From positions 1 to 64,000 of the forward strand of contig CAZEOD010000003.1 of NCBI GenBank assembly GCA_964513675.1: 64,000 nucleotides of DNA, in the 5' to 3' direction. Numbering within the stretch: position 1 is the stretch's first letter; the number at the start of each line of letters is the position of its first letter. The notes under the pieces are model-generated. The model saw only the letters and a program-made list of their open reading frames with translations. It searched no databases and had not been told where the DNA came from. Below are positions 54,874 through 63,489 of this stretch, in pieces. The DNA comes from CALFVT01 sp964513675. GTDB taxonomy: Bacteria > Pseudomonadota > Alphaproteobacteria > Caulobacterales > Maricaulaceae. The position numbers were made by a program, and so were the translations under genes.

Positions 54874-55539
54874 TTAGTGACTATGCGTAGGGGCAGCATG
54901 TTTGGCGACAGCCTCAGCATAGCGCTTATCGACCAGAACAAATTTCTTTTCCGTTTCATCATAAGCGGTAACGCCGCCTGTGCCGATATTATAGACCCAG
55001 CCATGAAGCTCTGTGCGGCCTTCAGCCAAAGCAATAGCAACAGCAGGATGGGTTCTTAAATGCTGAAGCTGTAGCAGAACATTTTGCTCAATCAGGGAAT
55101 CCATTTTCTCGGCATCCGTTTTATCCGCGCAGGTCGCATTAACAACATCGACAGCCGCTTTTGAGAATGACAGCCATTCTTTAACATAAGGCAAGCCGTC
55201 CAGCCCTTCTGGGTGCATCGCGCCGGCCATGGCCCCGCAGCCTGAATGACCACAGACAACAATATGCGGAACTTTCAAGACAGAGGCAGCATATTCAATC
55301 GAAGCATCCATACCGTCTGTGTGATTGGAATGAGGCGGGACAATATTACCGGCATTACGGCAAACGAAAAGCTCACCGGGTTCAGTTTGCGTAATCATTG
55401 CGGTCTCAATCCGGCTATCAGCACAGGTAATGAAAAGCGCTTCAGGGGATTGCCCTGTACTTAATGTTTCAAAAAGTGATTTTTTATCGGGGTACACATT
55501 GCTTTGAAAGTTTAAAACACCAGCGGCAAATTTAGGCAT
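54874..55539 (-). CDS. can: Beta-class carbonic anhydrase
   Basis: Interconverts CO2 and bicarbonate with zinc. The 221-residue protein has the zinc ligands Cys in FITCADSRIET and His/Cys in VVCGHSGCGAMAGAM, and the Asp-Arg dyad in CADSR. GELFVCRNAGNIVPP is also typical. It lies between the ArsR gene and the SulP transporter gene (29 and 28 bp gaps), so it presumably supplies or uses the bicarbonate moved by SulP. Confidence 0.95.
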   Translation of the reverse strand: MPKFAAGVLNFQSNVYPDKKSLFETLSTGQSPEALFITCADSRIETAMITQTEPGELFVCRNAGNIVPPHSNHTDGMDASIEYAASVLKVPHIVVCGHSGCGAMAGAMHPEGLDGLPYVKEWLSFSKAAVDVVNATCADKTDAEKMDSLIEQNVLLQLQHLRTHPAVAIALAEGRTELHGWVYNIGTGGVTAYDETEKKFVLVDKRYAEAVAKHAAPTHSH

Positions 55540-55568
55540 AGTTAGTCTCCATATTATAAGTAAAAAGG

Positions 55569-55928
55569 TTAAAGGTTGGGTTTTTCATGCGCCCAAAGAG
55601 ATCGGGCTTTTTGTAAATCTTTAGGCGAGGGCCCTTTGAGCCGGCCTTCAATAAAATCGAGTCCTTGGACAATCCAATCGGCCATATCCGGCTGGGTTAG
55701 ATGATAGACATGTTGCCGCCCGTCTCGCCGCTCTTCGACAAAACGATGCGCCCGCATGAGCGATAAATGTTGCGAGACACGCGAGCCGGTTAAATCCAGC
55801 CTCTCTGAGAGCGTCGTCACATTACACTCGGTCTTATGTAGTTCTTCGATAATGCGAATCCGATCAGGATGCGCGAGAACTTTAAAAAGCTCTGCCAATT
55901 CTTTTGCAACAATAACGCGGCTCGGCAT
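55569..55928 (-). CDS. ArsR/SmtB-family repressor of the carbonic anhydrase-SulP operon
   Basis: A 119-residue winged-helix protein: AELFKVLAHPDRIRIIEELHKTECNVTTLSERLDLTGSRVSQHLSLMRAHRFVEERRDGRQHVYHL covers the HTH and wing. There is one cysteine only (Cys35, in TECNV), so the paired-cysteine metal or persulfide sites of classic members are absent. It leads the arsR-can-sulP operon, and an inverted repeat lies just upstream of its start. Confidence 0.85.
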   Translation of the reverse strand: MPSRVIVAKELAELFKVLAHPDRIRIIEELHKTECNVTTLSERLDLTGSRVSQHLSLMRAHRFVEERRDGRQHVYHLTQPDMADWIVQGLDFIEGRLKGPSPKDLQKARSLWAHEKPNL

Positions 55929-55972
55929 GTGAACCCCTCAAAGGTCAAGGTATCAAATATTAATATTCCCAC

Positions 55973-55992
55973 ATATTCATATATTTGAATAT
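55973..55992. promoter_or_regulatory. Inverted repeat upstream of the ArsR gene
   Basis: ATATTCA (55973-55979) and TGAATAT (55986-55992) form a 20-bp palindrome of the AT-rich kind bound by ArsR-family repressors, 45 bp upstream of the arsR start; a partial third arm (GTGAATAT) follows near 56001. It is a likely autoregulatory operator. The rest of 55929-56239 is upstream sequence of hslV with no further ORF that I support. Confidence 0.6.
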
Positions 55993-56239
55993 ATGCGGTA
56001 GTGAATATATCAGACGTTGCAGATATACAACTACGAAAAGACTGCAATTAACATTTCTGTTATCTAGGCTTAGGAGCTATTAATACGCAGAGGCCGCATA
56101 TTCAGATTTATATAGCCTTTAAACCTCTCGGCCAAAGCGCGCGCGTGAGTCCCTATAGCGCGCCTTTCTACCTTCCTGCCCCTCTAGCCCTTGACGGGCG
56201 CGGGGCGGCTTCCCATTTCAAGCCATAAGGAGATCCCAT

Positions 56240-56821
56240 ATGGCCCCTCATTATGATTACGCCGATGCAAGCCAATGGCGCGGCACGACAATTTTATCGG
56301 TCCGGAAAAATGGCAAAGTCGTTGTTATTGGCGACGGACAAGTTAGCGCCGGCAACACCGTGATGAAATCACAAGCGCGTAAAGTCAGAACCCTCGCGGG
56401 CGGAAAGGTCATTACAGGCTTTGCCGGTGCAACTGCTGATGCTTTTGCGCTTATGGAACGCCTCGAGAGTAAGCTAGAGCAATATCCAACCCAGCTCGCC
56501 CGCGCCTGTGTCGAGCTAGCGAAAGACTGGCGCACAGATAAATATCTGCGCCAATTACAAGCCATGATGATCGTCGCCGATAAAGATAACACCTTCGTGC
56601 TCACCGGAAACGGCGATGTTGTGGAGCCTGATAAAGCCGAAAATGGCAGCGGCATAACAGCGATAGGCAGCGGCGGGAATTACGCGCTCTCTGCCGCCCT
56701 CGCGATGGATGAATATGAAAAAGACGCCGAAACGCTCGCCCGCAAAGCTATGGCCATCGCTGATAAAATCTGCGTCTTCACCAATGGCAATTTAACGATT
56801 GAAACGCTGGGTGCGGAGTAG
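56240..56821 (+). CDS. hslV: ATP-dependent protease peptidase subunit HslV
   Basis: The proteolytic core of the HslUV (ClpQY) protease. In the 193-residue precursor the catalytic Thr is in WRGTTILSVRKNGKVVVIGDGQVS, exposed after removal of the N-terminal leader; FAGATADAFALMERLE and GNGDVVEP follow. AAGGAG precedes the ATG. A membrane protein gene lies between it and its partner hslU. Confidence 0.95.
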   Translation: MAPHYDYADASQWRGTTILSVRKNGKVVVIGDGQVSAGNTVMKSQARKVRTLAGGKVITGFAGATADAFALMERLESKLEQYPTQLARACVELAKDWRTDKYLRQLQAMMIVADKDNTFVLTGNGDVVEPDKAENGSGITAIGSGGNYALSAALAMDEYEKDAETLARKAMAIADKICVFTNGNLTIETLGAE

Positions 56822-56926
56822 CGGCTCCGCTCCGCCATTGGACGGGTAGCATCCATTTTCCAGCGCAGCTTCGCCTTGTGACAGCCCCCCTATGCCCGCG
56901 CTTTGTTTTCGTGTTAAGCTGCGGTT

Positions 56927-57985
56927 ATGACTCAGATGACACCTCAGCAAATCGCCGCCGCCCTAGAGGCTGGGATTATTTCAAAATCGCAAGCCGAAGC
57001 GATGCGCGCGCCGTTACATCACAATCAAAGCCATGACAGCGCCGCGATTGGGGATGAAGATAATATGCGCTTCATCCGCGGGTTTTCCGATATTTTCATC
57101 GCGATTGGTATTGGGCTTTTATTAGGGGGCATGAGCGCCCTTGCTGCGATCTTTGGCGGCGGGGCTGCTTATATTGGCGCGGCCATTGCCACCGCCTTTA
57201 TGGCCGATTATTTTGGCCGTAAGAAACGCAGCCATTTACCGACGCTTTTAACCGCCCTTGCTTTTCTTATTTTCACGCTGCGCGGCCTATCGGGCCTTAT
57301 TGGCGGCGGCGGTGTCGGCGGGGATATTTTAACCGCGATCGTCACCCTAGCCGCAATGGGCGTGTTTTATTGGCGAGTTCGCTTACCGTTTTGTGTCGCC
57401 CTGATGACCTTAGCCGCGCTTTATTTAGGCTTTACCTTGTTAAAGGCGGCCGCGCCGATGTTAGCCTCGGAGCAATTTGGATGGGTGATGGCGCTTGGCG
57501 GGCTGATAACGCTGATCGGCGGGATTTATTATGACAGCCAAGATTTACACCGCACAACACGGTTTTCCGATAATGCCTTTTGGCTCCACTTAACAGCAGC
57601 GCCGCTCTTGATACACGGCGCAGTTTTGGAGCTGGTCAAAACGCAAACTACTCAAATTTTAGGCCTCGTGCCTATGATTGACATAGGCCAAGGCGATGCC
57701 GTGACCATGCTTATCTTAGTTGCAATCGTCAGTCTTATTGGGCTGATCTTAAACCGGCGCGCTTTGATTATATCCGCCTTGATTTACGCAGTGATCGCGG
57801 TTGGTTATTTATTTGCTAAATCGGGCATGGGGCTGAGCATGGCGCTAACCTTGACATTGTTGCTAGTCGGCGCCGCGATTGTGCTTTTAGGGGTTGGCTG
57901 GCATCCGCTTCGAAACAGGATTATTAAAGCGCTACCTAAAAGCCGCTTTATTCCGATTCCATATGATCCCAGTTTTAAAAAATAG
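56927..57985 (+). CDS. Multi-pass membrane protein of unknown function between hslV and hslU
   Basis: A 352-residue protein. A short soluble N-terminus with MTQMTPQQIAAALEAGIISK and a Gln/His/Asp-rich stretch precedes about nine or ten hydrophobic segments (FIAIGIGLLLGGMSALAAIF, LTALAFLIFTLRGLSGLIG and others) and a basic C-terminal tail. The N-terminal helix resembles the short domain of DUF2157-type membrane proteins. Position within the hslVU block suggests co-expression, but no function is known to me. Confidence 0.6.
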   Translation: MTQMTPQQIAAALEAGIISKSQAEAMRAPLHHNQSHDSAAIGDEDNMRFIRGFSDIFIAIGIGLLLGGMSALAAIFGGGAAYIGAAIATAFMADYFGRKKRSHLPTLLTALAFLIFTLRGLSGLIGGGGVGGDILTAIVTLAAMGVFYWRVRLPFCVALMTLAALYLGFTLLKAAAPMLASEQFGWVMALGGLITLIGGIYYDSQDLHRTTRFSDNAFWLHLTAAPLLIHGAVLELVKTQTTQILGLVPMIDIGQGDAVTMLILVAIVSLIGLILNRRALIISALIYAVIAVGYLFAKSGMGLSMALTLTLLLVGAAIVLLGVGWHPLRNRIIKALPKSRFIPIPYDPSFKK

Positions 57986-58045
57986 ACCGGTGAACAAAGG
58001 CAGCCGACCCCTTGACCCAAGAGCGGGGCTTCCTATCTGTTCTCC

Positions 58046-59350
58046 ATGACAGATTTTTCTCCCCGCGAAATTGTATCCGAACTTGACCGCCATATTATTG
58101 GCCAAAAAGACGCCAAACGCGCCGTCGCGATTGCTTTGCGTAATCGCTGGCGGCGACAACGCGTTGAGGGTGATTTGCGCCATGAAATCACGCCCAAAAA
58201 TATATTAATGATCGGCCCCACCGGCGTTGGGAAAACTGAAATATCACGCCGTTTAGCCACGCTTGCCAAAGCGCCTTTCATTAAAGTCGAGGCCACAAAA
58301 TTCACCGAAGTTGGTTATGTCGGCCGCGATGTTGAACAAATCATTCGTGATCTTGTTGAAGCCGCGATTTCTCTCTTGCGTGAGCATCGCCGCGAAGCCG
58401 TTAAAGCCCAAGCCGAGCTGGCCGCTGAAGACCGCATACTCGATGCGCTTGTTGGTGAAAATGCCGGCCCCGCGACCCGCAATAAATTTCGCGATAAGCT
58501 CCGCGCTGGTGAGCTGGATGAGACTGAAATTGATCTGGAGTTTAGCGATAAAAGCTCTCCCTTTCAGGGATTTGAAATTCCGGGCCAGCCCGGGGCAAAT
58601 ATGGGCATGCTCGATTTATCCTCTATGTTTGGCAAAGGGGCCGGGAAAACTAAAACCGTTAAAATGAAAGTCAGCGACGCCCATAGTCCGCTGATGGCCG
58701 AAGAAGCGGATCGCCTGATTGATGACGAGGCGATTACCCATGAAGCGCTAGAACGGACTCAAAATGGCGGCATTGTTTTTCTCGATGAAATTGACAAAAT
58801 ATCCGCGCGGTCTGATGCGCGCGGCGCGGGTGTATCGCGCGAAGGCGTACAGCGCGATTTACTGCCGCTGATTGAAGGCACAACCGTTGCGACAAAATAT
58901 GGCCCTGTAAAAACCGATCATATTTTATTCATCGCCAGCGGAGCCTTTCATGTCGCGAAACCGTCTGACCTCTTGCCAGAACTACAAGGCCGTCTTCCGA
59001 TCAGAGTTGAGCTCAGCGCCTTAACCGAAGAGGACTTCGTTCGCATTTTAACCGAACCGCAAGCGAGCCTTATTCGGCAATATAAAGCCTTACTGGAGAC
59101 GGAGGGCGTTAGCCTTGATTTCACTGATGAAGCTATCAAAGAAATTGCCCATATTGCCGCCCATGTGAACTCTACAGTTGAGAATATCGGCGCAAGGCGT
59201 CTGCAAACGGTGATGGAACGCTTACTGGATGAGATTAGTTTCGAGGCCAGCGACCAAGACGGCGAGAGCCTTATGATTGACGCCGAATATGTCCGTGAAC
59301 ATGTCGGCGAATTATCCAAAAACCAAGACCTGAGTAAGTTTATTCTTTAG
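58046..59350 (+). CDS. hslU: ATP-dependent protease ATPase subunit HslU
   Basis: An AAA+ unfoldase that feeds HslV. The 434-residue protein opens with TDFSPREIVSELDRHIIGQKDAKRAVAIALRNRWRR. The Walker A is GPTGVGKTEISRRLA, the pore motif is in TEVGYVGRDVEQIIRDL, the I domain lies around residues 110-240, Walker B is IVFLDEIDKI, and the C-terminal HslV-binding tail ends LSKNQDLSKFIL. It ends 2 bp before the large assembly gap. Confidence 0.96.
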   Translation: MTDFSPREIVSELDRHIIGQKDAKRAVAIALRNRWRRQRVEGDLRHEITPKNILMIGPTGVGKTEISRRLATLAKAPFIKVEATKFTEVGYVGRDVEQIIRDLVEAAISLLREHRREAVKAQAELAAEDRILDALVGENAGPATRNKFRDKLRAGELDETEIDLEFSDKSSPFQGFEIPGQPGANMGMLDLSSMFGKGAGKTKTVKMKVSDAHSPLMAEEADRLIDDEAITHEALERTQNGGIVFLDEIDKISARSDARGAGVSREGVQRDLLPLIEGTTVATKYGPVKTDHILFIASGAFHVAKPSDLLPELQGRLPIRVELSALTEEDFVRILTEPQASLIRQYKALLETEGVSLDFTDEAIKEIAHIAAHVNSTVENIGARRLQTVMERLLDEISFEASDQDGESLMIDAEYVREHVGELSKNQDLSKFIL

Positions 59351-59352
59351 CG

Positions 59353-59452
59353 NNNNNNNNNNNNNNNNNNNNNNNNNNNNNNNNNNNNNNNNNNNNNNNN
59401 NNNNNNNNNNNNNNNNNNNNNNNNNNNNNNNNNNNNNNNNNNNNNNNNNNNN
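59353..59452. other. Assembly gap (100 N)
   Basis: One hundred N between hslU and smr, the usual filler for unknown length. It hides the 3' end of the smr gene and the convergent intergenic region. Confidence 0.95.
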
Positions 59453-59879
59453 GCGCGTTAATCCAGCTTGGAAAATTTTGGCGCAGCACACCATTAAGGC
59501 GCAGCCCTTTTCCCGTAATAACAAGCAAACACCGCGCATCCGCAGCATAGGCGCTTCGAATTAATTTATGTAGCGCAGGCCTCGCTTGATCGCGGGTCAT
59601 ATCATGTAAATCAATCCGGCGGTCAATCTGTATCCGGCCGCGGCGCACACGTTTATCCGCGCTCGGCTCTAGGGCTTTGGGGGTTTCTAATTTTTGAATC
59701 TCGCGCGCCGGCGTAACCCGCATGAACGGGCCTTTATCGGCCAGTTGTATCGTCGGCGTTGCGATATCTTTTTTTTGCGCGCGGTGCGGGCTCGGCGTAA
59801 CAGTCCGCGCAACGCGCTGCCAAATCGCTTTATCATCCGCCGAAAGGGGCCTCTTATGAGATCTCCCAAAAGACGCCAT
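59453..59879 (-). CDS. Smr-domain protein (3' end lost in the gap)
   Basis: Partial: the visible 142 residues begin MASFGRSHKRPLSADDKAIW and reach the middle of the Smr domain: IDLHDMTRDQARPALHKLIRSAYAAD (a DLHxMT variant of the LDLHGxT motif) and LLVITGKGLRLNGVLRQNFPSW (TGxG loop). Smr domains are often nucleases; this short form with a basic N-terminal extension is common in alphaproteobacteria beside mltA. Its ATG overlaps the mltA stop (TAATG). Confidence 0.85.
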
Positions 59880-61189
59880 TACCTAAGGCCTAGCTGGGGC
59901 GTCACAAGGCTGCGCGGTAAAAGATGGGTCATGGTGACGTCATGTTTCATCACCCCCGCAAGCTCTCCTGCCGCATCGCCTGAGCCAAAAAATAAATCCC
60001 CCCGCGCCGCGCCTTTAATGGCATTACCCGAATCTTGGGCAATCACGAGAAGGCTTTGCCTTTGGCCGCGATAATCACCAGAAAATTGCGGCAAGGTGGT
60101 TTCAAGCCAAACAGGCACGCCGTAAGGCCGCGATTTCGGATCAATCGCCATTGATCCCATCGCCGTGAGCGGCGCGCGCATAGACCCATTTGGCCCTTCG
60201 CCCGGCGCAATATCTTCGAGGCCAAAATATATATAGCGCGGGTTTTCATTCATCAAATTACGCGCCGCAGTCGTGCCCGCCCGCGTCATCCAATCTTCGA
60301 TGGATTGTTTAGAGGCTTGCTCACGCGTAAGCTCGCCGCGCCGAATTAAAACCCCGCCGATTGATTTATATTTATAACCATTATTCCCCCCATAAGCGGC
60401 GCGCTGAACAGCGCCATTGGCAAAGCGAATACGGCCTGAGCCTTGAACTTGCATGAAAAACACATCAATAGGGCGGCCATAGGCCAAGACTTTATAATCA
60501 ACTTGATTACGGTAAATATTGGCCCGCGTTTGTTGCCTCAGCTTATCCCCGCTTGGCTTGGCCAAGATCGGCTCAGAAAATTCACCATCGAGCCGCGCAC
60601 GAACGTCAATTTCTGGCTCATAATATCCTGTTAATAGCCCGTCCAATCTATCAGATGTCAGCAGATTTGATGGCAGGAAATAGCTTTCGAAAAACCACCG
60701 CGCCGCCGCGTCATTATAAGGCGCAGGGGGGAGGACATTGCACAGCGCTTGCCACGCCGCATAATCTCCAAATTCAGCTTTTTCTGTCATTAACACCGCC
60801 TGCGGATCCCGCGCGTCCCATATCGGGCAATTACGGGCAAAAGCCGTTATAGCGGGGCGAAGATCAGCGCTCTCCCAACCTGGGAGGTAATCTGAAAAAG
60901 CAATCTGAAAATTTTGCGCGCCCACTGAATTGGGCGGCTGCCGAAGCGGCCCAGAAACTGACGGTGGAGAAACTGGCGGTGGAAGAATTGGCGGTGGAGA
61001 AATAAGGGGCGGAGAGGATGACACAGGCGCCCGATTTATAACTCCGCTTTCAGCAGTGCCAAGTGTGTCCTGCGAAACAGGATCTGATTGCAAAGGCGGC
61101 GGCAAAGGCGACTGCGGCGCCGTTGTGCTGCACCCGATAAGGCCAAACGCTAAGCTTAGCCGCGCCGCATATTTTATAAAAACCCCCAT
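59879..61189 (-). CDS. mltA: Membrane-bound lytic murein transglycosylase A
   Basis: Cleaves peptidoglycan between N-acetylmuramic acid and N-acetylglucosamine. The 436-residue lipoprotein has a lipobox (LAFGLIGC, Cys20), a Pro/Ser-rich linker with 15-nt-encoded repeats (SPPLI/SPPPI/LPPPV/SPPSV), then the MltA domain: LDGLLTGYYEPEIDVRARLDGEFSEP, VDVFFMQVQGSGRIRFANG, YKSIGGVLIRRGEL and the 3D domain PYGVPVWLETTLP with the catalytic Asp in VIAQDSGNAIKGAARGDLFFGSG. It sits between the tim44-like gene and smr, a conserved arrangement in alphaproteobacteria. Confidence 0.93.
   Translation of the reverse strand: MGVFIKYAARLSLAFGLIGCSTTAPQSPLPPPLQSDPVSQDTLGTAESGVINRAPVSSSPPLISPPPILPPPVSPPSVSGPLRQPPNSVGAQNFQIAFSDYLPGWESADLRPAITAFARNCPIWDARDPQAVLMTEKAEFGDYAAWQALCNVLPPAPYNDAAARWFFESYFLPSNLLTSDRLDGLLTGYYEPEIDVRARLDGEFSEPILAKPSGDKLRQQTRANIYRNQVDYKVLAYGRPIDVFFMQVQGSGRIRFANGAVQRAAYGGNNGYKYKSIGGVLIRRGELTREQASKQSIEDWMTRAGTTAARNLMNENPRYIYFGLEDIAPGEGPNGSMRAPLTAMGSMAIDPKSRPYGVPVWLETTLPQFSGDYRGQRQSLLVIAQDSGNAIKGAARGDLFFGSGDAAGELAGVMKHDVTMTHLLPRSLVTPQLGLR
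60957..61016 (-). repeat. 15-nt repeat (four degenerate copies) in the mltA linker
   Basis: Four adjacent 15-nt units (60957-60971, 60972-60986, 60987-61001, 61002-61016), each related to ACTGGCGGTGGAGAA on the + strand, encode the Pro-rich linker between the lipid anchor and the catalytic domain. Confidence 0.8.
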
Positions 61190-61209
61190 GTCAGCGCAGC
61201 GCCCTTGAC

Positions 61210-61878
61210 CTAAGCGCTTGTATCTGGCGTTGGGTCGGCTTCAAGCTCATCGCCTGCTGACGGCGCAACATCAGCGAGCCGCCATGTCGGGTCAGAGGAT
61301 TTCAAAGATTTTTCAAACGTCCAAACTTCTTTAACTCGCGCCAGCATATCGGGGTCGCCGTAAACAGTTTCACCGGCTGAATCCAGAACCGCAGAAGCAA
61401 TATCCGCTTCATATTCAATAGAAATTCGCGCTGTTGATTTTTCAACCTCACAGGCCACCAAAGCGGCATCGAGTAAACGGCCTAGATCAGTGATTTGTTT
61501 TTGCTCTGCCGCCTCGCGCGCTGTGATGGTTTCATCATATACTGTGTAAACATCGGGCATGAGGAGATTTTGCAATGTCTCACGATCCCCTTCGGCAAAA
61601 GCTTCAAGGATCATCGGATAGGCCGTTCGTGCGCCTTCGATAAAATCGCGCTTAGAAAAACTCGGGTCGGCCTTGAGTAAAGGCGAGATCATGGACGGCG
61701 GAACAGCCTCCGCAACAGGGTCAACAAAGGCCGGTTTATCATTGGTGTTATTTTTAACCATAAAGTCTTCGGGGTTAATCGGATTATCCGGCCCCTGACC
61801 AACATCTTTGCCTAAGACAGAATAAAGTAAGACACAGATAATTGTGGCAATAGCGGCATATAAAATGACTTCAAACAT
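61210..61878 (-). CDS. Tim44/TimA-domain protein, membrane-anchored
   Basis: A 222-residue protein with an N-terminal membrane segment (VILYAAIATIICVLLYSVLG), a flexible linker and a Tim44-like domain (FIEGARTAYPMILEAFAEGDRETLQNLLMPDVYTVY and KEVWTFEKSLKSSDPTWRLADV). Alphaproteobacterial TimA-like proteins are thought related to mitochondrial Tim44. It lies 20 bp before mltA and divergent from secB. Confidence 0.9.
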   Translation of the reverse strand: MFEVILYAAIATIICVLLYSVLGKDVGQGPDNPINPEDFMVKNNTNDKPAFVDPVAEAVPPSMISPLLKADPSFSKRDFIEGARTAYPMILEAFAEGDRETLQNLLMPDVYTVYDETITAREAAEQKQITDLGRLLDAALVACEVEKSTARISIEYEADIASAVLDSAGETVYGDPDMLARVKEVWTFEKSLKSSDPTWRLADVAPSAGDELEADPTPDTSA

Positions 61879-62059
61879 GAGGCGTCCTAGAGGGTTGCGT
61901 GAATCCGTTATCTATATACGGAGCAAAGCGCTGGGGGAAAGCAAAAATAACAACTCAGCCCTTGATTGATTGCTTTCACTTCCCATCTTGCACCCATAGC
62001 GGCAGCGTGATAGCCGCAGGATATAAATTTTAAACCTTTGTGACAAATAGTGAGGGCCT

Positions 62060-62557
62060 ATGGCCGACGAAACCCCAGAAAATGAACATAGCGCGGCAAG
62101 TGAAGATGGCGCGCAGGAACCTATGCTTCAAATTCTTGCGCAATATACAAAAGACGCAAGTTTTGAAAATCCACATGCGCCTGAAAGTCTGCGAACAGGG
62201 CTTGAAGCGCCCGGTATAAATATCGCTATCGAGATTGGGCGGCAAATGCTCACTGATGATACAGTCGAAGTTGTTTTAATGCTGAAAGCCGAAGCGCGCC
62301 GGAATGACCAAGTCGTCTTTATTGCCGAGCTGGAATATGCTGGGCTTTTTGCCTTTAAAGGGACAAATGTTGAAGAAATTCAGCCGCTCATCCTGATTGA
62401 ATGTCCGCGCTTGCTCTTCCCATTTGCGCGTCAAATTATGGCGTCAATGACACAAAATGGCGGCTTCCCGCCAATCATGTTGGAGCCGCCGGATTTTGTT
62501 GGTATGTTCCGCGAAGAAATCCGCCGCCGCAGTGAAGCTGCTGGTGAGCCTAATTAG
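62060..62557 (+). CDS. secB: Protein-export chaperone SecB
   Basis: A tetrameric cytosolic chaperone that keeps preproteins unfolded for SecA. The 165-residue protein has YTKDASFENPHAPESL, VVLMLKAEARRNDQVVFIAELEYAGLF and the C-terminal PPIMLEPPDFVGMFREEI typical of alphaproteobacterial SecB. It is followed by an intrinsic terminator and is divergent from the tim44-like gene. Confidence 0.95.
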   Translation: MADETPENEHSAASEDGAQEPMLQILAQYTKDASFENPHAPESLRTGLEAPGINIAIEIGRQMLTDDTVEVVLMLKAEARRNDQVVFIAELEYAGLFAFKGTNVEEIQPLILIECPRLLFPFARQIMASMTQNGGFPPIMLEPPDFVGMFREEIRRRSEAAGEPN

Positions 62558-62574
62558 GCCAAAAGCCATGATCT

Positions 62575-62599
62575 AAAGCCCCCGAAAAGGGGTTTTTTT
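62575..62599 (+). terminator. Intrinsic terminator of secB
   Basis: CCCC (62580-62583) pairs with GGGG (62589-62592) around GAAAA, followed by seven T's. A short but canonical rho-independent terminator. Confidence 0.8.
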
Positions 62600-62625
62600 A
62601 TACGCCGCTATTAATAAACTTATCC

Positions 62626-63399
62626 ATGAAAAGCCCTGATATGATCGACCTTCACCGCAAAACAATTCTTGTTACAGGGGCCTCACGCGGTATTGGCGCG
62701 GCGCTTTATAATTGTCTCAGCGCGGCCGGCGCAGAGGTCATCCCCCATGCAAGCCGCCCCAGTGATTTAACCGATGACCGGTTTTTATATCAAGATTTAA
62801 GTCAGGCCAAAGCCGGCGGTAAATTATTCGCGGCAGCGCTTGAAAAATATGGAAAAATAGACGCGGTTGTTAATAATGCCGGGGTTTACCTGCCTTCTCC
62901 CATAGCGGGCAACAACTCTAGCTTGGACACGGGCTCGAACTCAGGCTGGGACTCGGGCTGGGAGTCGGGTTGGGAGACAACAATCGCTGTGAATATACAA
63001 GCGCCTGCCGATATATGCCGCGCGGCGATAACCCATTTCAAAGAGACCGGCGGGGGCGATATCATCAATATTGCTAGCCGCGCCGGACATCGCGGAGATG
63101 GGGTCGATCACGCTGCATATGCAGCTTCGAAAGGGGCGATATTGGCCATGACGAAAACATGGGCGCGGGCCTTATCCGGCGAAAATATACATTTATATGC
63201 TATTGCGCCCGGCTGGGTTGAAACCCGTATGGCCCCGCAAGACATTGAGAACCGAAAAAAAGCTGTCGCCGATATACCATTGGGCCGCGTCGCTCAGCCT
63301 GATGAAATTGCAAATATGGCCGCTTTTTTATTATCCGGCGCTTGCCCGTCTGCTGTTGGGGCCACATTTGACATTAACGGCGCCAGCTATGTGCGATAG
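62626..63399 (+). CDS. Short-chain dehydrogenase/reductase
   Basis: A 257-residue classical SDR: NAD(P) motif TGASRGIGAAL at residues ~17-27, NNAG in VVNNAGVYLP, catalytic Ser in INIASRAG, Tyr/Lys in YAASKGAI, and PGWVETRM. An unusual insertion after the NNAG strand (residues ~95-120) carries Gly-Trp/Ser repeats encoded by 12-nt units, replacing the normal short helix. There is no obvious ribosome-binding site; ATG 62641 is an alternative start. Substrate unknown. Confidence 0.88.
   Translation: MKSPDMIDLHRKTILVTGASRGIGAALYNCLSAAGAEVIPHASRPSDLTDDRFLYQDLSQAKAGGKLFAAALEKYGKIDAVVNNAGVYLPSPIAGNNSSLDTGSNSGWDSGWESGWETTIAVNIQAPADICRAAITHFKETGGGDIINIASRAGHRGDGVDHAAYAASKGAILAMTKTWARALSGENIHLYAIAPGWVETRMAPQDIENRKKAVADIPLGRVAQPDEIANMAAFLLSGACPSAVGATFDINGASYVR
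62929..62976 (+). repeat. 12-nt tandem repeat (four copies) inside the short-chain dehydrogenase gene
   Basis: Units at 62929-62940, 62941-62952, 62953-62964 and 62965-62976, variants of TCGGGCTGGGAG, encode the S-G-W-(D/E) repeat in the insertion. Confidence 0.8.
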
Positions 63400-63489
63400 G
63401 TGGGCGTTTTAAACTCTCAACATCCCACAAATTGCAGATCATGACTGCGTAAGGTCAAATTGAGATTGGGCCTTGAGACTAAAGCCGCT

